Positions 33,863-44,712 of a stretch of DNA of 64,000 nucleotides are shown here, one piece after another. The stretch is taken from contig NW_020653855.1 in the NCBI RefSeq assembly GCF_003589595.1, forward strand, positions 2,968,091 through 3,032,090, read 5' to 3'. The notes beneath the pieces are model-generated. The model did not search any database. It was not told the origin of the DNA and saw only the letters and a program-made list of their open reading frames with translations. The translations under genes were made by a program, and so were the position numbers. Within the stretch, counting starts at the first letter, position 1. Each line of letters opens with the position of its first letter. The DNA comes from Hyposmocoma kahamanoa (lineage: Eukaryota > Arthropoda > Insecta > Lepidoptera > Cosmopterigidae).

Positions 33863-34187
33863 TTATGCATTGCATCGTTAAAAAAAACAAAAGTATCAAA
33901 CCGTCGACATCGCTGTATAGAAACAGGTGCGTTCAGAAACAATTACCGATATATTAATATAAATTTATATAGCTTTATTTGACTTTGATTGGCTCCACTT
34001 GGAGAATGCTAAGTAGGCATTACTGTGGTTTATGTTTCAAGATGGTGGTATAATAAATTTTATCAAATTGTTAGGGGCAGACAAGGCGTCCTTGGAAACC
34101 GAAAGTGCTGAATAACATCGACCCAACAAAATTGGTCGTTCAGTCGCGCTTTCTGTATACCGCCCTCTTCTAAATAACTGCCGCATT

Positions 34188-34402
34188 AAAGCGATGACAC
34201 ACGGGCACTGCTGGGACGTTACGCCGTCGTCGTAGCGCTGTGATTTCAACGCACCGACTGCCACATGAGCAATGCGGTGTCTCAACGTGACGCACACTCC
34301 TGCCGCTTCTTCTTCTGGCCCCTTGTCCGATGTACGCCACGCACGATTTATATATAGTACAACGCACCGTCTCGTCGCAAACCCCGTGTAGCATAGCTCT
34401 TA
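34188..34402. mobile_element. TIR element, family H, short intact copy
   Basis: The left end 'aaagcgatgacacacgggca' (34189-34208) and right end 'ccccgtgtagcatagctctt' (34381-34400) are imperfect inverses, flanked by tta/taa. The 213-bp GC-rich interior contains 'gcgttgaaatcacagcg'-type wording in inverse. Non-autonomous. Confidence 0.68.
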
Positions 34403-35003
34403 AACAAATATTTAAGTGCAACGTAGTTTCAATAAGTAATATCTAATATATTCAGGTTAATAAAAACGGAAGTAAATTAATATGCTACTCTGCGAACCCG
34501 GTGGAGGTTAAATCGTGTAGAATAGCTACGGTTGTGTTCAATATTTTTTAGATAGACCTTTGCTACCACGCGGTTTGCACGACAATTACCCTATGTGCCT
34601 TAATCAGACTGAATAGTTTTGCCGAATTTTCAGCTATTCGGTCACAATCCTGGTCGAATACACTATCCGTTGCAACACTGATAATAGCTATTAATTATTA
34701 GTAAAATTAGGCTTTTAACAGCAGTTCAGTCCAAATTATCTGCTGCCAACATCCTCTTAGGCAGATTAATACCTTAAGCAAGTTCTCTATAGTACTTAAA
34801 GAGAAATCCAAATAAAATCTCCAAATAAAAATTATGTTCAAAATTTGATATTTTAATCTTAAATAATTAGTTTTAGACTTTTATTTAAACTTGTTTGTGG
34901 GATTTTATATGATTGGATAAAGATAAATGCGAATGTGTGCGTCCGCAACTCCGTACACGGTGCGTGGAGGTCGCGCACATATACAAACCGCGCTGTTACG
35001 TTT
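34403..35003. other. No recognised feature
   Basis: A+T-rich spacer. Confidence 0.45.
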
Positions 35004-37302
35004 GTACGTAGTTATCATGGACCAATAACTCAAGAGGACTGCTAATCGTCATACAAGATAGCGTAGTCGGGTATTTAGTACCTGTTGGTACACTAGATGT
35101 CGCGACGATTACCAAATAGCTATTTTGTAACGTTATTTTACATTGACACATTGAATTTTATCAAATCTGCTTCTAGTGATAACAAACACATCAACTAGAT
35201 GGCGCTATATTTTACCTCAAAATGGATACGTACCTGGAGTCGTATACAAATACATTGTAAAAAAAAACAATCGCAACTCGCAACGTTTCCATCCTCTAAA
35301 TAATAACTAGAATACTACTTTGTCTATTCTAATGCCATTTAGACATATTGATAGTTTAGCTTAAAATAAAATTATTCATATTTCAATGTTACTGGGTGTA
35401 AGAAGCGAGAAAAAACAATGGCTACGGTGATTTTAGGCTGAGAACACCGAACGTGAGAAATAATATTTTTTAAATTTTATTTGTAATTCCAAGAAGTATG
35501 ATATAGCATTAAATATCGCAGATATTGCATTAGTCCCAAAGGGTCATATCGGAACGCCACACAGTGGGCCCAAATTGATAATTCTTGGACATAGGAATAA
35601 CTTGTGGAGTATCGAGCAAATTTTTTTTATGTGATATATAATAACATTTAATATTATAACTTAATATAATAACACTTTTATTCTTGTATGATTTCTTGAA
35701 AAGTTGATAGATTCAGAGAGAAAGAAATTTTTGTATGGACAAATATACATTTTATTTTTTAGCTCAAAATATACGAAAATCTAATGTGTGTGGGTTACTT
35801 ACAGTATAGTTCCCACCATTTTCTATGTAGAAATAATAAATTTTCTATGTAAAAATAATCCGTCTGCATGTACTTGCGGTTTTGTAAATAAAGGTGCGGC
35901 AAAATTGCTAACTCTTTTATGTACTTTTTTAACAAAATACATGAGCTTCGTGCAATCTGTGTGTAATATGTCATCCATTACAAACAGTGCATAAAGTCCA
36001 ACAACCCAGTATAAATTAATCTGAAGGTAATTAAAAATAACGGAAATAAAAAGTATAAATTTTAGGCTAAATAATTATTTAATCATGAAACAATTTTAGG
36101 AATACAGAGCTGATTTTTTTCACATGATACATAATAACATTCCTGATAACTTTTATTGTTATGTAATTTCTTGAAAAGCTGATTGTTTCAGAAAAAATAA
36201 ATTTTAGTTTTTTTTGTTTGGAGAAATAAACATTTTATTTTTTATCTCGAAATGTAGGAAAATGTAAATGTAAATATGTGTAAATATGTGTGGTTTATTT
36301 ACAGTATAGGTTCAATCATTCTCTATCAAGAAAAAAATAATCCATCAATCCATCCAGCAGGTACTTGCGGCTTTACGAGTAAAAAGATGTCAAAATGTTA
36401 GATTTGTTATTTATTTTTTAACACAATATACTAGTTTCTACTTAACTTTCGTGTTATTGTTATAACGCTCTGTGTAATTTAGCACTAAAATTAAATTTTC
36501 TTTAATCGAAGCTCATGTATTTTGTTAAAAAAGTACATAAAAGAGTTAGCAATTCTGCCGCACCTTTACTTACAAAGCCGCAAGTACATGCAGACAGATT
36601 ATTTTTTTCTACATAGAAAATGATTGGAACTATACTGTAAGTAACCCACGCACACTACATTTTCGTATATTTTGAGATAAAGAACAAAATGTATATTTCA
36701 CCACAAAAAAAAAAAATTCTCTGAAACTATCAACTTTTCAAGAAATCATACAAGAATAAAAGTTGTTAGAAGTGTTATTGTCTATCACATAAAAAAAATT
36801 ATCTCGATACTCCACAAGTTATTCCTATGTCCAAGAATTATCAATTTGGGCCCACTGTGCGCCAACGCAAACGGATGACAATTTAGACTTCCTTTAGGTT
36901 ATACTATATTGCTCAGATTTTTATAGATACTTCCAAGTATTCTTTTATTTTGTTTAGGATTAGCGCCATCTAACTATATTCGCAAGCGTTACGTTATTAA
37001 TTAGTTAACAACGAACAATGCCATCTATTGATACGCATAAATATCGAAGTTCAGAGAATAATTTTAGTTTATTACTAAATATTTGAAAAACATTATAATA
37101 AAAATAGAATAACTACTATATTTCCTATAAAAGAGGAGTTAATCGATATCCACGGCCATTTACGTAAATATAAACTAATTCCAGGCTATCGATCAGCGCC
37201 ATCTAGAAATAAGACGGCATTTTGACCTTTTTCAGAGCTACGATTTTTAATATGGAGATTAGCAGTCCTCTTGGGTTATTGGTCCATGGTAGTTATCGTA
37301 CA
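35004..37302. mobile_element. 2.3-kb foldback element with nested inverted and direct copies
   Basis: Outer arms 35004-35048 and 37257-37302 are inverse at about 40 of 46 positions ('atggaccaataactcaagag' against 'ttgggttattggtccat'). Inner arms 35557-35950 and 36507-36863 are long inverse copies (about 360-390 bp) sharing 'cagtgggcccaaattgataa', 'aggaataacttgtggagtat' and 'gcatgtacttgcgg'. Between them 36104-36440 is a third, diverged copy in the left-arm orientation. No transposase frame (the 68-codon frame at 35788 lies in the arm). Confidence 0.8.
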
Positions 37303-37377
37303 CTAATTTTTTCTTATTCATTTATTTCTGGCCACATGATCCATATATTACATTCCTTAAATACTAAAATACATATA

Positions 37378-37644
37378 TTATAATATAACAATATATTTAT
37401 TTACACGTGGCGCAACTTGGGTGTACGGTGAACGGTCTCTGAAACGTCGATAAATGCCACCTTTCGGCCAAAACTCCTTCTTCATGAAGGTCGACAGATG
37501 TTGTGTTGGTACTTTCACCACAAATGAATTAATATTCACATTGTAGCGGGACCCCAACTGCTCGACACTTAGGGTAGCATTGGATTTCACCCGTATATAA
37601 TCCACTATATCCTCAGACATTATGGAGTAATGAAGCCGTGCCAC
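37378..37644 (-). pseudogene. Retrotransposon ORF1/gag-like C-terminal fragment
   Basis: 88-codon minus frame reading Val-Asp-Tyr-Ile near the start, then 'LGSRYNVNINSFVVKVP' and 'FMKKEFWPKGGIYRRFRDR'. The '(N/H)FNSFVVkVP....tFm...FWPkG..yRRFRGr' pattern is one that I know from the C-terminus of ORF1-like proteins of insect retrotransposons (often with an upstream zinc-finger/PHD region). The upstream part is absent; the frame is intact but short. Host function is unlikely. Confidence 0.65.
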
Positions 37645-37666
37645 GTATAATAACTTTGACTTTTAA

Positions 37667-37880
37667 CTGCCTCAGTGGCCAAACGGTTACCATGCCGGAC
37701 TGCTACGCAGAGGTCCCAGGTTCGATTCCCGGGCCGGGAGAAATGTTTGTATGGCTTACATTTATTTCTCTCGTGAGTTTGGGTGTAATTTGTGGTTGTC
37801 TATGTGTGTGTGTCCATGGCACCCGCGACACAGGGTTTCCCTAGTGCGGGGCTATGTTGAGTGTGTGCGTTATTTATTAT
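37667..37880 (+). repeat. tRNA-derived SINE, family T
   Basis: Full copy: 'tgcctcagtggccaaacggt', B box 'ggttcgattcc', 'tatggcttacatttatttct', 'ccatggcacccgcgacacag' and 'gtgcggggctatgttgagtg', ending in an atttatt microsatellite tail. Confidence 0.9.
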
Positions 37881-38598
37881 TTATTTATTATTTGACGGTA
37901 CCGCTGGTCGCAATAAATGATTAGGGCCAGTCGCGCCGGTGCCACAAAGGTTACGGCTGGTGTACTTCTGTTTCCGTTCCACCTTTTTGACATCGTCCTC
38001 GTCCCTAAACCCTCTCTTTAGAAGAGACCCGCGTTCGGCAGTGGGAGCTCCACTGCTGCTAAACAATTACTCGACTCAAATGAAGGATTGAAAGCGTAAA
38101 CCTATTACTTCAGTAACAAACACAACCAATATCGCTTACAGTCATGGTTGACGTATTAAAACGTCACTAGCTACGTTATGGTAACGTCATCGAGCGTCGG
38201 AGAGCGCTGACACTTGCCGACACCGCGAAATTAGTTTCGTGGATTGTTGATTTGGCGACATTGACATTTTGAGTGTTTATTAGACTTTACCGGCTACGAC
38301 TGCAAATAAAAGGAGGATGGTTTTATTAACAACAAACAATCATTCAATTCAGGACTTAAAGGCTTCTGTGGTCGAGTGGCATAATTATTAATTTCACAAA
38401 AAATGTTGAATATCATGGTGGTCAAACACATTCAGTTAAAACTTAAAAAGTTATAATTGTAGTTAATAAATAACTTGCCTGGAATATCATGTTCTGACCT
38501 ATCGATGACAAAAGCATAGCTACATAGCATATTAATATAGAAACCTGCTTTTGAAATAGTCTCGTTTTTCGTAGCATTTTCGAGAGAACCGTAGTGGA
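37881..38598. other. No recognised gene
   Basis: 37905-38040 is moderately GC-rich. Its 61-codon minus frame has no domain. 38395-38420 resembles the SINE F tail weakly. Confidence 0.4.
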
Positions 38599-38600
38599 GT

Positions 38601-38680
38601 TAGCACGATATGGCGCGACAAGCGCGAGATCTCTTTGCGAGAATAACAGTATCTCGCGTTTGTCGCGCCCTATCGTGCTA
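38601..38680. mobile_element. 80-bp foldback element (cacgatagggcgcgac type)
   Basis: Arms 38601-38630 and 38651-38680 are inverse at 28 of 30 positions, separated by 20 bases. The same arm sequence bounds 54608-54901. GC-rich against its flanks. Confidence 0.82.
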
Positions 38681-38761
38681 GCCCTACAATGCGGTCTTGA
38701 CACTGATTTTTTCTCGGGACACGGATGAAAAATATAAAGGATAATAATTATGGCATGTATA

Positions 38762-39272
38762 TTTAAAAAAAAACCGACCTCAAAGGTTTGTGAAATTACA
38801 CCTATTTGCCAAGTTTTATTGCAATGTAAATGTAATAAACCGGATTCATCCCCTAATTAACTGCCTATGTGGCCGAACGGTTACCATGCCGGACTGCCAC
38901 GCAGAGGTCCCAGGTTCGATTCCCGGGCCGGGAGAAATATTTGTATGACCTACATTTGTTTCTCTCGTGAGTTTGGTTGTAAATTGTGCTTGTCTATATG
39001 TGTGTCCATGGCACCCGCGACACAGGGTTTCCCTAGTGCGGGGCTATGTTGAGTGTGTGTGTTATTATTATTATTATTATTAATTTGTCAGCTTTAGAGG
39101 TGAAGGTTTTTTCAACTTCGAATGGTGTACTGCACTACTGAGATACCGCTTTTCCAACAAAAAAATGGATCATCGAAATCGCTTCACAAATGTGAGAATA
39201 ATCGCGTAACATTCACACTAATAAATATTGTCGAATGGAGAACTTCCTCCTATTTTGAAGTCGGGCAAAAAT
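38762..39272 (-). repeat. Family B repeat split by a SINE T
   Basis: Left part 38762-38852 ('ccgacctcaaaggtttgtga', 'ccggattcatcccctaa'), right part 39088-39272 ('gctttagaggtgaaggtttt', 'gagaacttcctcctatttt'). The family T copy 38853-39087 lies exactly between them. Confidence 0.82.
38857..39083 (+). repeat. tRNA-derived SINE, family T, inserted in family B
   Basis: 'tgcctatgtggccgaacggt' head, B box 'ggttcgattcc', 'ccctagtgcggggctatgtt', and a (tta)n tail. Flanked by aatt on both sides, a likely target-site duplication. Confidence 0.88.
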
Positions 39273-39660
39273 CAAAATATAATCCAAAACCAAAAGAAAC
39301 AAAAATCAGAAAGCAATGTTTAAATCACAAACAAACAATAATCTAAATATAATTTATAAAATTGAAGAGAGCGAGAACAACATTATTCTGCCATACAATT
39401 AACCCGAATTGTCTGAACAAACAACAAAAATAAACGACCTTTGTTTAACGACTGGAAAATTCACACCTTTTTTTATCGTACATATTGAAGCTTGGCTTGG
39501 AGTTCACCTGAAGCGTTACGGGTAGCATTGCCAGGCGTCCGGATAAAGTCGGATATAGTTAGGCTTTTTGGATGCATGACCGGCCAAATCAGACGGCGCG
39601 TCCGGCTTTGGTTGTGCTTTTTAATTGACTTAAAATAACCTAATCCAACCTCCGGTTAAG
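39273..39660. other. Spacer with one possible repeat
   Basis: 39527-39600 has 'ccaggcgtccggataaagtc' and 'cagacggcgcgtccggct', wording that I associate with dispersed insect repeats. No gene. Confidence 0.4.
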
Positions 39661-39880
39661 AAAACTGACCTCAAAAGTCATTCATCCCCTAGTTTGCCAC
39701 CCTTAGAGGTGGAATATTTTCTTAAAATTTAAATGGGACCACATCTAAGGTACCTTCTTTCCAACAAAAAAAAAATCATCAAAATTGGGTCACAAATGGC
39801 GGAGTTATCGGGTAACATACATACAAAAAAAACACAGACGAATTGAGAACCTCCTCCTTTTTTTGAAGTCGGTTAAAAAA
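39661..39880 (-). repeat. Family B repeat, truncated minus copy
   Basis: 'ctgacctcaaaagtcattca', 'gtttgccacccttagaggtg' and 'gagaacctcctccttttttt', with the middle missing. Confidence 0.8.
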
Positions 39881-40374
39881 GGAAGAGATCCTCAATTCGA
39901 CCATAGACTATGTAAAGTTCTTTTTAAGCATGATTGAATATATACCTAACTAAAGTATTGGTTATTTTATAGTACACACATAAAACATTCTAGCTATAAA
40001 ATACTAAATACTACTAATGCTAGAAAAAAATAAAACACAATTTGACAAAAATGTTTAGACAATATTTAAATGAGGAATAAGAAAGTTAGAAAAGGACCGT
40101 TTTGGCTAGAGGCCTCTTGCCAATGTCAATGTCACATTGACATGGAGAACAGTGTGACCATTTATGGTCGATTTCTGCCATTTGGGCAGGTTTCATTTGC
40201 ATGCGGGAGAACAATAAAACTTTAACAAACGTTACATACATAACCTATATCAAGGTTATAACCCCAGCTTCTACAGACTGTACTCAATTACCTTTTTTAA
40301 TGCTATGATAATGAATCACAAGTATTGATAGGTCTCTTTAATGCATGTCGTCGAAAACACTGGGTCACATAATC
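39881..40374. other. No recognised feature
   Basis: A+T-rich spacer. Confidence 0.45.
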
Positions 40375-40375
40375 T

Positions 40376-40822
40376 CAGTACAGAGTACTAAAAAAACCGA
40401 CCTCAAAAGTACGTTGAATTACGTCTATTTGCTAAGTTTTATTGAAATATCCTTAAATTCGCCACTATACAGGACTTGACACTGGAGATAACAAAAATCG
40501 GTTTTCACTACTCAAAGTATATGGAGAGAAAAACGCCTTGGATTGGAGAAATAGCAAAATCAACCATTAAAATAATTGCTCCTTAGTAAAATTTAGGCGC
40601 TATTTATAAAAGTGAATCTTCATGCGTGAACAGCCACCCTTAGAGGTGGATGATTTTCTTCGAAGTGAAATGGGACAACTATGGAAGTACCCCCTTTCCA
40701 ACAAAAAAAAATCATGAAAATCGGTTCACAAATACCGGAGTTATCGTGTAACATGCATACAAAAAAAACCAAAAAACATACAGTCGAATTGAGAGCCTCC
40801 TCCTTTTTTCAAGTCGGTTAAA
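40376..40822 (-). repeat. Family B repeat, near-complete minus copy
   Basis: From 'ctcagtacagagtactaaaa' to 'cctcctccttttttcaagtc'. A plus-strand family B-like scrap follows at 40845-40900 ('gatttcaatgattctttttt', 'gggggtacctcagtagtgg'). Confidence 0.85.
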
Positions 40823-40899
40823 AATACACGGGATGTCGCCATCCTTCTTTGTAAATCGATTTCAATGATTCTTTTTTTAGTTGCAAAGGGGGTACCTCA

Positions 40900-41325
40900 G
40901 TAGTGGTTGCATTGAGATTTGTAGAAAATATTCCTCCTCTAAGAGTGGCAAAGTATTAGATGTCGGAACGACAATGTTTATTTACGTGTATTTATTTCTT
41001 CAAGAACATTTTCCGCTCGATTTCTTTGTCGATTCGACCATAGCCATTTTCACTTGCTTTGAATTTCAAATTGTTATTCAAAACACGCTTTCAATCTGTC
41101 TTGGTCCACTAACGTATATGGTAATAATGCACTCCGCGTTATGGAAAGGTGTTTTCTCACCAAAGCCAGCACAGCTTTGTGCATTTTGTAGTGGGAAGGT
41201 TCCCCAGGAGTCTTTTGGAGAAAATCCTTTGTAACAACTCTCTTTTAAAACCCCTGGTGACCAGGAAGCTAGCAGCCTTTCAGTAGTGGTAGAGATCCTT
41301 GTGAAAAAGTTCTTTTTTTATAATA
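40900..41325. other. Unassigned; 117-codon plus frame
   Basis: Frame 40881-41234 is partly hydrophobic and ends Phe-Cys-Ser-Gly-Lys-Val-Pro-Gln-Glu-Ser-Phe-Gly. It starts inside a family B scrap and has no domain that I recognise, so it is not called as a gene. 41285-41318 is a short family A start ('agagatccttgtgaaaaagt'). Confidence 0.35.
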
Positions 41326-41326
41326 T

Positions 41327-41608
41327 CTTGTGGTGGGACGAACAAGTCGTGCGCCTGTAGGTACACAACACGCCAATTCATAACAATTGTAGTGTTACTC
41401 AGAGCTTTTAAGTCGCGAAGATCTCAGGGTCATTGGGCCCGTCACCTTGAGATATAAAGTTGACTAGTCTCACGTGCCTGTAATTTCACTAGCACCCTTA
41501 CCCTTCAAAACCGGAACTCAGTAATGCTGACATTAATGCTTGGCGGCAGAAATAGGTAGGTTTGCAGTACTTCCATGGACCAACTCTTTCACAAGGAGCT
41601 CTACTGCT
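41327..41608 (-). repeat. Family A repeat, left arm of an inverted pair
   Basis: Minus copy from 'cttgtggtgggacgaacaag' to 'caaggagctctactgctg'. Shares rare variants with its plus neighbour: 'tcataacaattgtag' and 'cgaagatctcagggtc'. Confidence 0.88.
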
Positions 41609-41858
41609 GCTAGTTCGCCCAGGGAAGTGCCACCATACCCATTTCTGAAATGTGAGCATACTGCGTTTCGGTTTTGAAGGGTAAGGTTGCTGGTAAAACT
41701 AGTGTCACATGGGACTTGTCAACTTTATACCTCAAGGTGACGGGCGCAGCGACCCTGAGATCTTTGCGACTTAAAGCTCTGAGTAACACTGCAATTGTTA
41801 TGAATAGGCGTATTTTTTACCACCAGGCGCATGACTTCGTCACGTGATACAAACCGTC
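41609..41858 (+). repeat. Family A repeat, right arm of an inverted pair
   Basis: Plus copy from 'tagttcgcccagggaagtgc' to 'ttcgtcacgtgatac'. 'gaccctgagatctttgcgac' and 'caattgttatgaataggcg' mirror the left arm more closely than other copies do. Confidence 0.85.
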
Positions 41859-41867
41859 CACGTTTTC

Positions 41868-42050
41868 ACTGCCTCTACCACGAGATTACAATGACAGTTG
41901 TAGCTAGCGACTGCGTAAATTAATTCACAGTTTTGCATTGCAAATTATACAGCACCCCTAGCGGTCACAAGAGGAAACAACATCTTGTATACAAATATTT
42001 TACGCGGTCTCTAGCGAGAACTGTGACTGTAATCTCATGGTAGAGGCAGT
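41868..42050. mobile_element. 183-bp foldback element, 52-bp arms
   Basis: Arms 41868-41919 and 41999-42050 are inverse at about 45 of 52 positions; tips 'actgcctctacca' and 'tggtagaggcagt'. No coding capacity. Confidence 0.85.
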
Positions 42051-42084
42051 ATAGCCAAACGTGAGTCTTTTTCCCAATTAAGGG

Positions 42085-42485
42085 CACGTCCCCATCATGT
42101 CGTGACGACAGATAGTCGTGCCGTTTAAAGTTTATGTGTCGCGGCTTGCATATTTAAATGAAGTTGTTCACATATAGTACAATACGATTAACTGTCGTTC
42201 ACGACTTTTTAAGCGCTGCGACGACAGACTGTCGTGTCAATAGGAAGAACTGCAACGACAGTCGTGCGACGAGAAAACGTCACGATAAAAATGTGACGAC
42301 AGGTAATCGCAGTGAACCGATAAATTGTCGTCATGATCTAGTGGGAACAGCTAGACACGACAGCCGTTCCACGTTAGGATAAACGTCAACGACACAGCCA
42401 CGACAGGTAGTCGTGATATGGGAACTGGCTGGACGCGACAGTCGTCCAACGATAAATAAAACGCTATGACATGATGGGAACGCGT
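42085..42485. mobile_element. TIR element with subterminal GTCGTGxCGA repeats
   Basis: The left end 'gtccccatcatgtcgtgacg' is inverse to the right end 'gctatgacatgatgggaac'. The interior carries roughly ten short motifs of the type cgacag, gtcgtg or cgacgacag in both orientations (42100-42455). Frames on both strands are shadows. Subterminal repeat-rich ends are common in cut-and-paste elements. Confidence 0.7.
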
Positions 42486-42499
42486 TCTAAGAGTAATGA

Positions 42500-43070
42500 C
42501 AGTAAAATATATGGAGTTATTCGGGAAAACCGATAGTTCAAACAAACAGCCAGTAAAATGATCTATCGCCAGTGAAATTGCAGTATAATCTCCAACCCTG
42601 TATTTACTCGCGCTATTAACGATACATTGATCATTTTGTACGTTCGTTTGTCACTTAAATGTCACCGTAATTACTTGCTGGCTTTTTACGGTTTTGTTTA
42701 TTTTTTCTTTAAACGTAATTAATAACAACCCACAAGCGTCTCACAACTATACCTGTGTCTCTGTTAATTGTAGGGTTAAATGAAACAAAGCATTAATTTA
42801 ATTAAAATAACAACAATTAATTTTTATTTTGTTTTAGTACACGTATAATGTAAAATAAATAAATATTAGACAACATCACACACGTTGTTCTGATCCCGAA
42901 GTAAGTAACTAAAGCATTTATGTTATGGAAATCGGAAACAAAGACGATACCACAAACACCAAGACCCGAGATAATAAAGAAAAGTTTTTCAACATTGACC
43001 CGGTCGGGGATCGAACCCGAGACCTCAGAGATGGCGACATTAAATAATAATAGTAACGCACACACTCAAC
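42500..43070. other. No recognised gene
   Basis: 43000-43025 has an inverse B-box-like 'cggggatcgaacccgagac', which may be the head of another tRNA SINE on the minus strand. Otherwise spacer. Confidence 0.4.
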
Positions 43071-43071
43071 A

Positions 43072-43198
43072 TAGCCTAGCAACTAACCTAACTAGGGAAA
43101 CCCTGTGTGCCATGGACACACACATATACAACTACAAATTACACCCAAACTCACGATAGATATAAATGTAGGTCATACAAATATTTTTATCTGTGTAG
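43072..43198 (-). repeat. SINE T tail, minus
   Basis: 'gggaaaccctgtgtgccatg', 'aattacacccaaactcacga' and 'tgtaggtcatacaaatattt'. The tRNA head is missing. Confidence 0.8.
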
Positions 43199-43199
43199 C

Positions 43200-43484
43200 A
43201 GACGACTTAAAGCTCTGAGTGGCAATGCAAGTGTTTTTGTTAGGATAGATCATCAAGCGAACAACATCAAGCTCATCTCGCCACTTACTCCCTCCGTGCC
43301 TCCGTGGCCAAATGGTTACCATGCCGGACTGCCGCGCAGAGGTCTTAGGTTCGATTCCCGGGCCTGGAGAAATATTTGTATGGCCTACATTTATTTCTCT
43401 CATGAGTTTGGGAGTAATTTGTGGTTGTCTATGTGTGTCCATAGCACGCGCGATACAGGGTTTGCTTAGCGCGGGGCTATAAAA
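43200..43484 (+). repeat. Family A fragment joined to SINE T
   Basis: 43205-43300 is a family A-derived end ('taaagctctgagtggcaatg', 'ggatagatcatcaagcgaac'). It runs through 'cactccctccgtgcctcc'-type wording into a full family T copy from 43303 ('cgtggccaaatggttaccat', 'ggttcgattcccgggcctgg', 'agcgcggggctat'). The same junction occurs at 48965-49100. Confidence 0.82.
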
Positions 43485-43496
43485 AAAAGAAAAGCT

Positions 43497-43580
43497 ACAA
43501 CAAACTAGGGGAGTTATTTTTCCTAAAATAATTGAATATCATGGATGGTGATCAAACGTCGTACATTTCAATAAACTAAA
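43497..43580 (+). repeat. SINE F-like tail
   Basis: 'caacaaactaggggagttat' and 'aataattgaatatcatgg', a diverged family F 3' end. Confidence 0.55.
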
Positions 43581-44069
43581 AAAAGTACTGGAGTATTTTC
43601 CCCAAAAAAATGTATAAAAATATGATAGTAAAAATCATGATATTCAACTAATAATTATTGCAATTAACGACTGTTCTTTTTGGAGAACTAAGGAAACATC
43701 TCGAATTTTCTACGCCATTCGTATAATCATAGGAATACGAACAGATCATGATGAACAGAAGATAATCCAAGAATTCCAATACAGACAACACTATTCCAGT
43801 ACACTTGTAACAATGTATTACATTCAACTGTATGAACAAAATTTTCATTTAATTTTTTGAACAAATGAAACGCCTGCTGATTTTATCCGACGATGTAGCA
43901 GAGTAACGCTGAATTTTGTAAACAAAACGCCGAATTCTTCATGTGCCACTGTTTTTGTTTTTGGAAACAATTGTTTCACTAATTGTTTGTGTTTTTGTTG
44001 TTTATATTAAGACGTTAAATCTTTTTAAACTGTTGGTCAACCGCCTTTCTGTTAGTCTTCTAAATTTAA

Positions 44070-44232
44070 ATGGCGGACGGTTATAGAGTGGAATTCCTTG
44101 CCTGCAAACTTATTTCTTGAACACTACAATTTGGGCCTTTTCAAGGGGACAGTGAATAGGCACTATTTAGGTGTGCATTCTCCATTGACCTCATCGCCAC
44201 TTTCTATCAGAGGGATGGAGGTCATATCGACA
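44070..44232 (+). pseudogene. LINE 3' end, third copy
   Basis: 'tagagtggaattccttgcct' gives Val-Glu-Phe-Leu, parallel to 52.54 kb. It continues 'tttgggccttttcaagggg', 'gtgaataggcactatttagg' and 'acctcatcgccactttcta', the 3' UTR of the LINE at 52363-52690. Confidence 0.72.
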
Positions 44233-44449
44233 CCAACAATTAAGAATCGATACAACCTCAAATGACTTTGATTGATTCCGCAAAACAGTTAGTGTTGAAT
44301 CTATTACTTTGGAAAAAATTCAAGTTAAATTTAGGATACACTGATTACTATACGGTGTGAAAACACGGTTCCTAAAAATTTTCACAATAGAAAAAAATCA
44401 CAAACTTAGCTCGAAATTTTACAAGAAAAGCGCTGTATTCAATAGGTAC

Positions 44450-44712
44450 AGTCTTATACATGAGATCCCTGACCCTCTATAGCCCAAACCGACCTTTTGG
44501 TTCAGAGGTCCATCTTACGTATTGAACTAAGAAAAAATTAAAGCAATTTCAACTTTATTGCGTGAGCAATACAGTGGAGTGTTGCTTGAAGATGATCAAC
44601 ATATTTTTAAAACCTAAATTTCGTCATTTAACATCCAAGTGAATTGATCGAGCGGCTGGTTGTATGGACTGCTAGTTACAATGTCAGTGGTTCGATTCCA
44701 CGAGCTCTATTT
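44450..44712 (+). repeat. Dispersed repeat family G with tRNA-like end
   Basis: 'caaaccgaccttttggttca', 'caatttcaactttattgcgt' and 'tgcttgaagatgatcaacat' mirror 3870-4135. Then a tRNA-like 44640-44710 with 'gaattgatcgagcggctggt' and B box 'ggttcgattcc'. The tRNA-like part does not fold convincingly as a real tRNA. Confidence 0.62.

Noticed and set aside
40881..41234. 117-codon plus frame with a hydrophobic middle
   Set aside because: Begins in a family B scrap; no recognisable family; the CxxC-like end alone is not enough.
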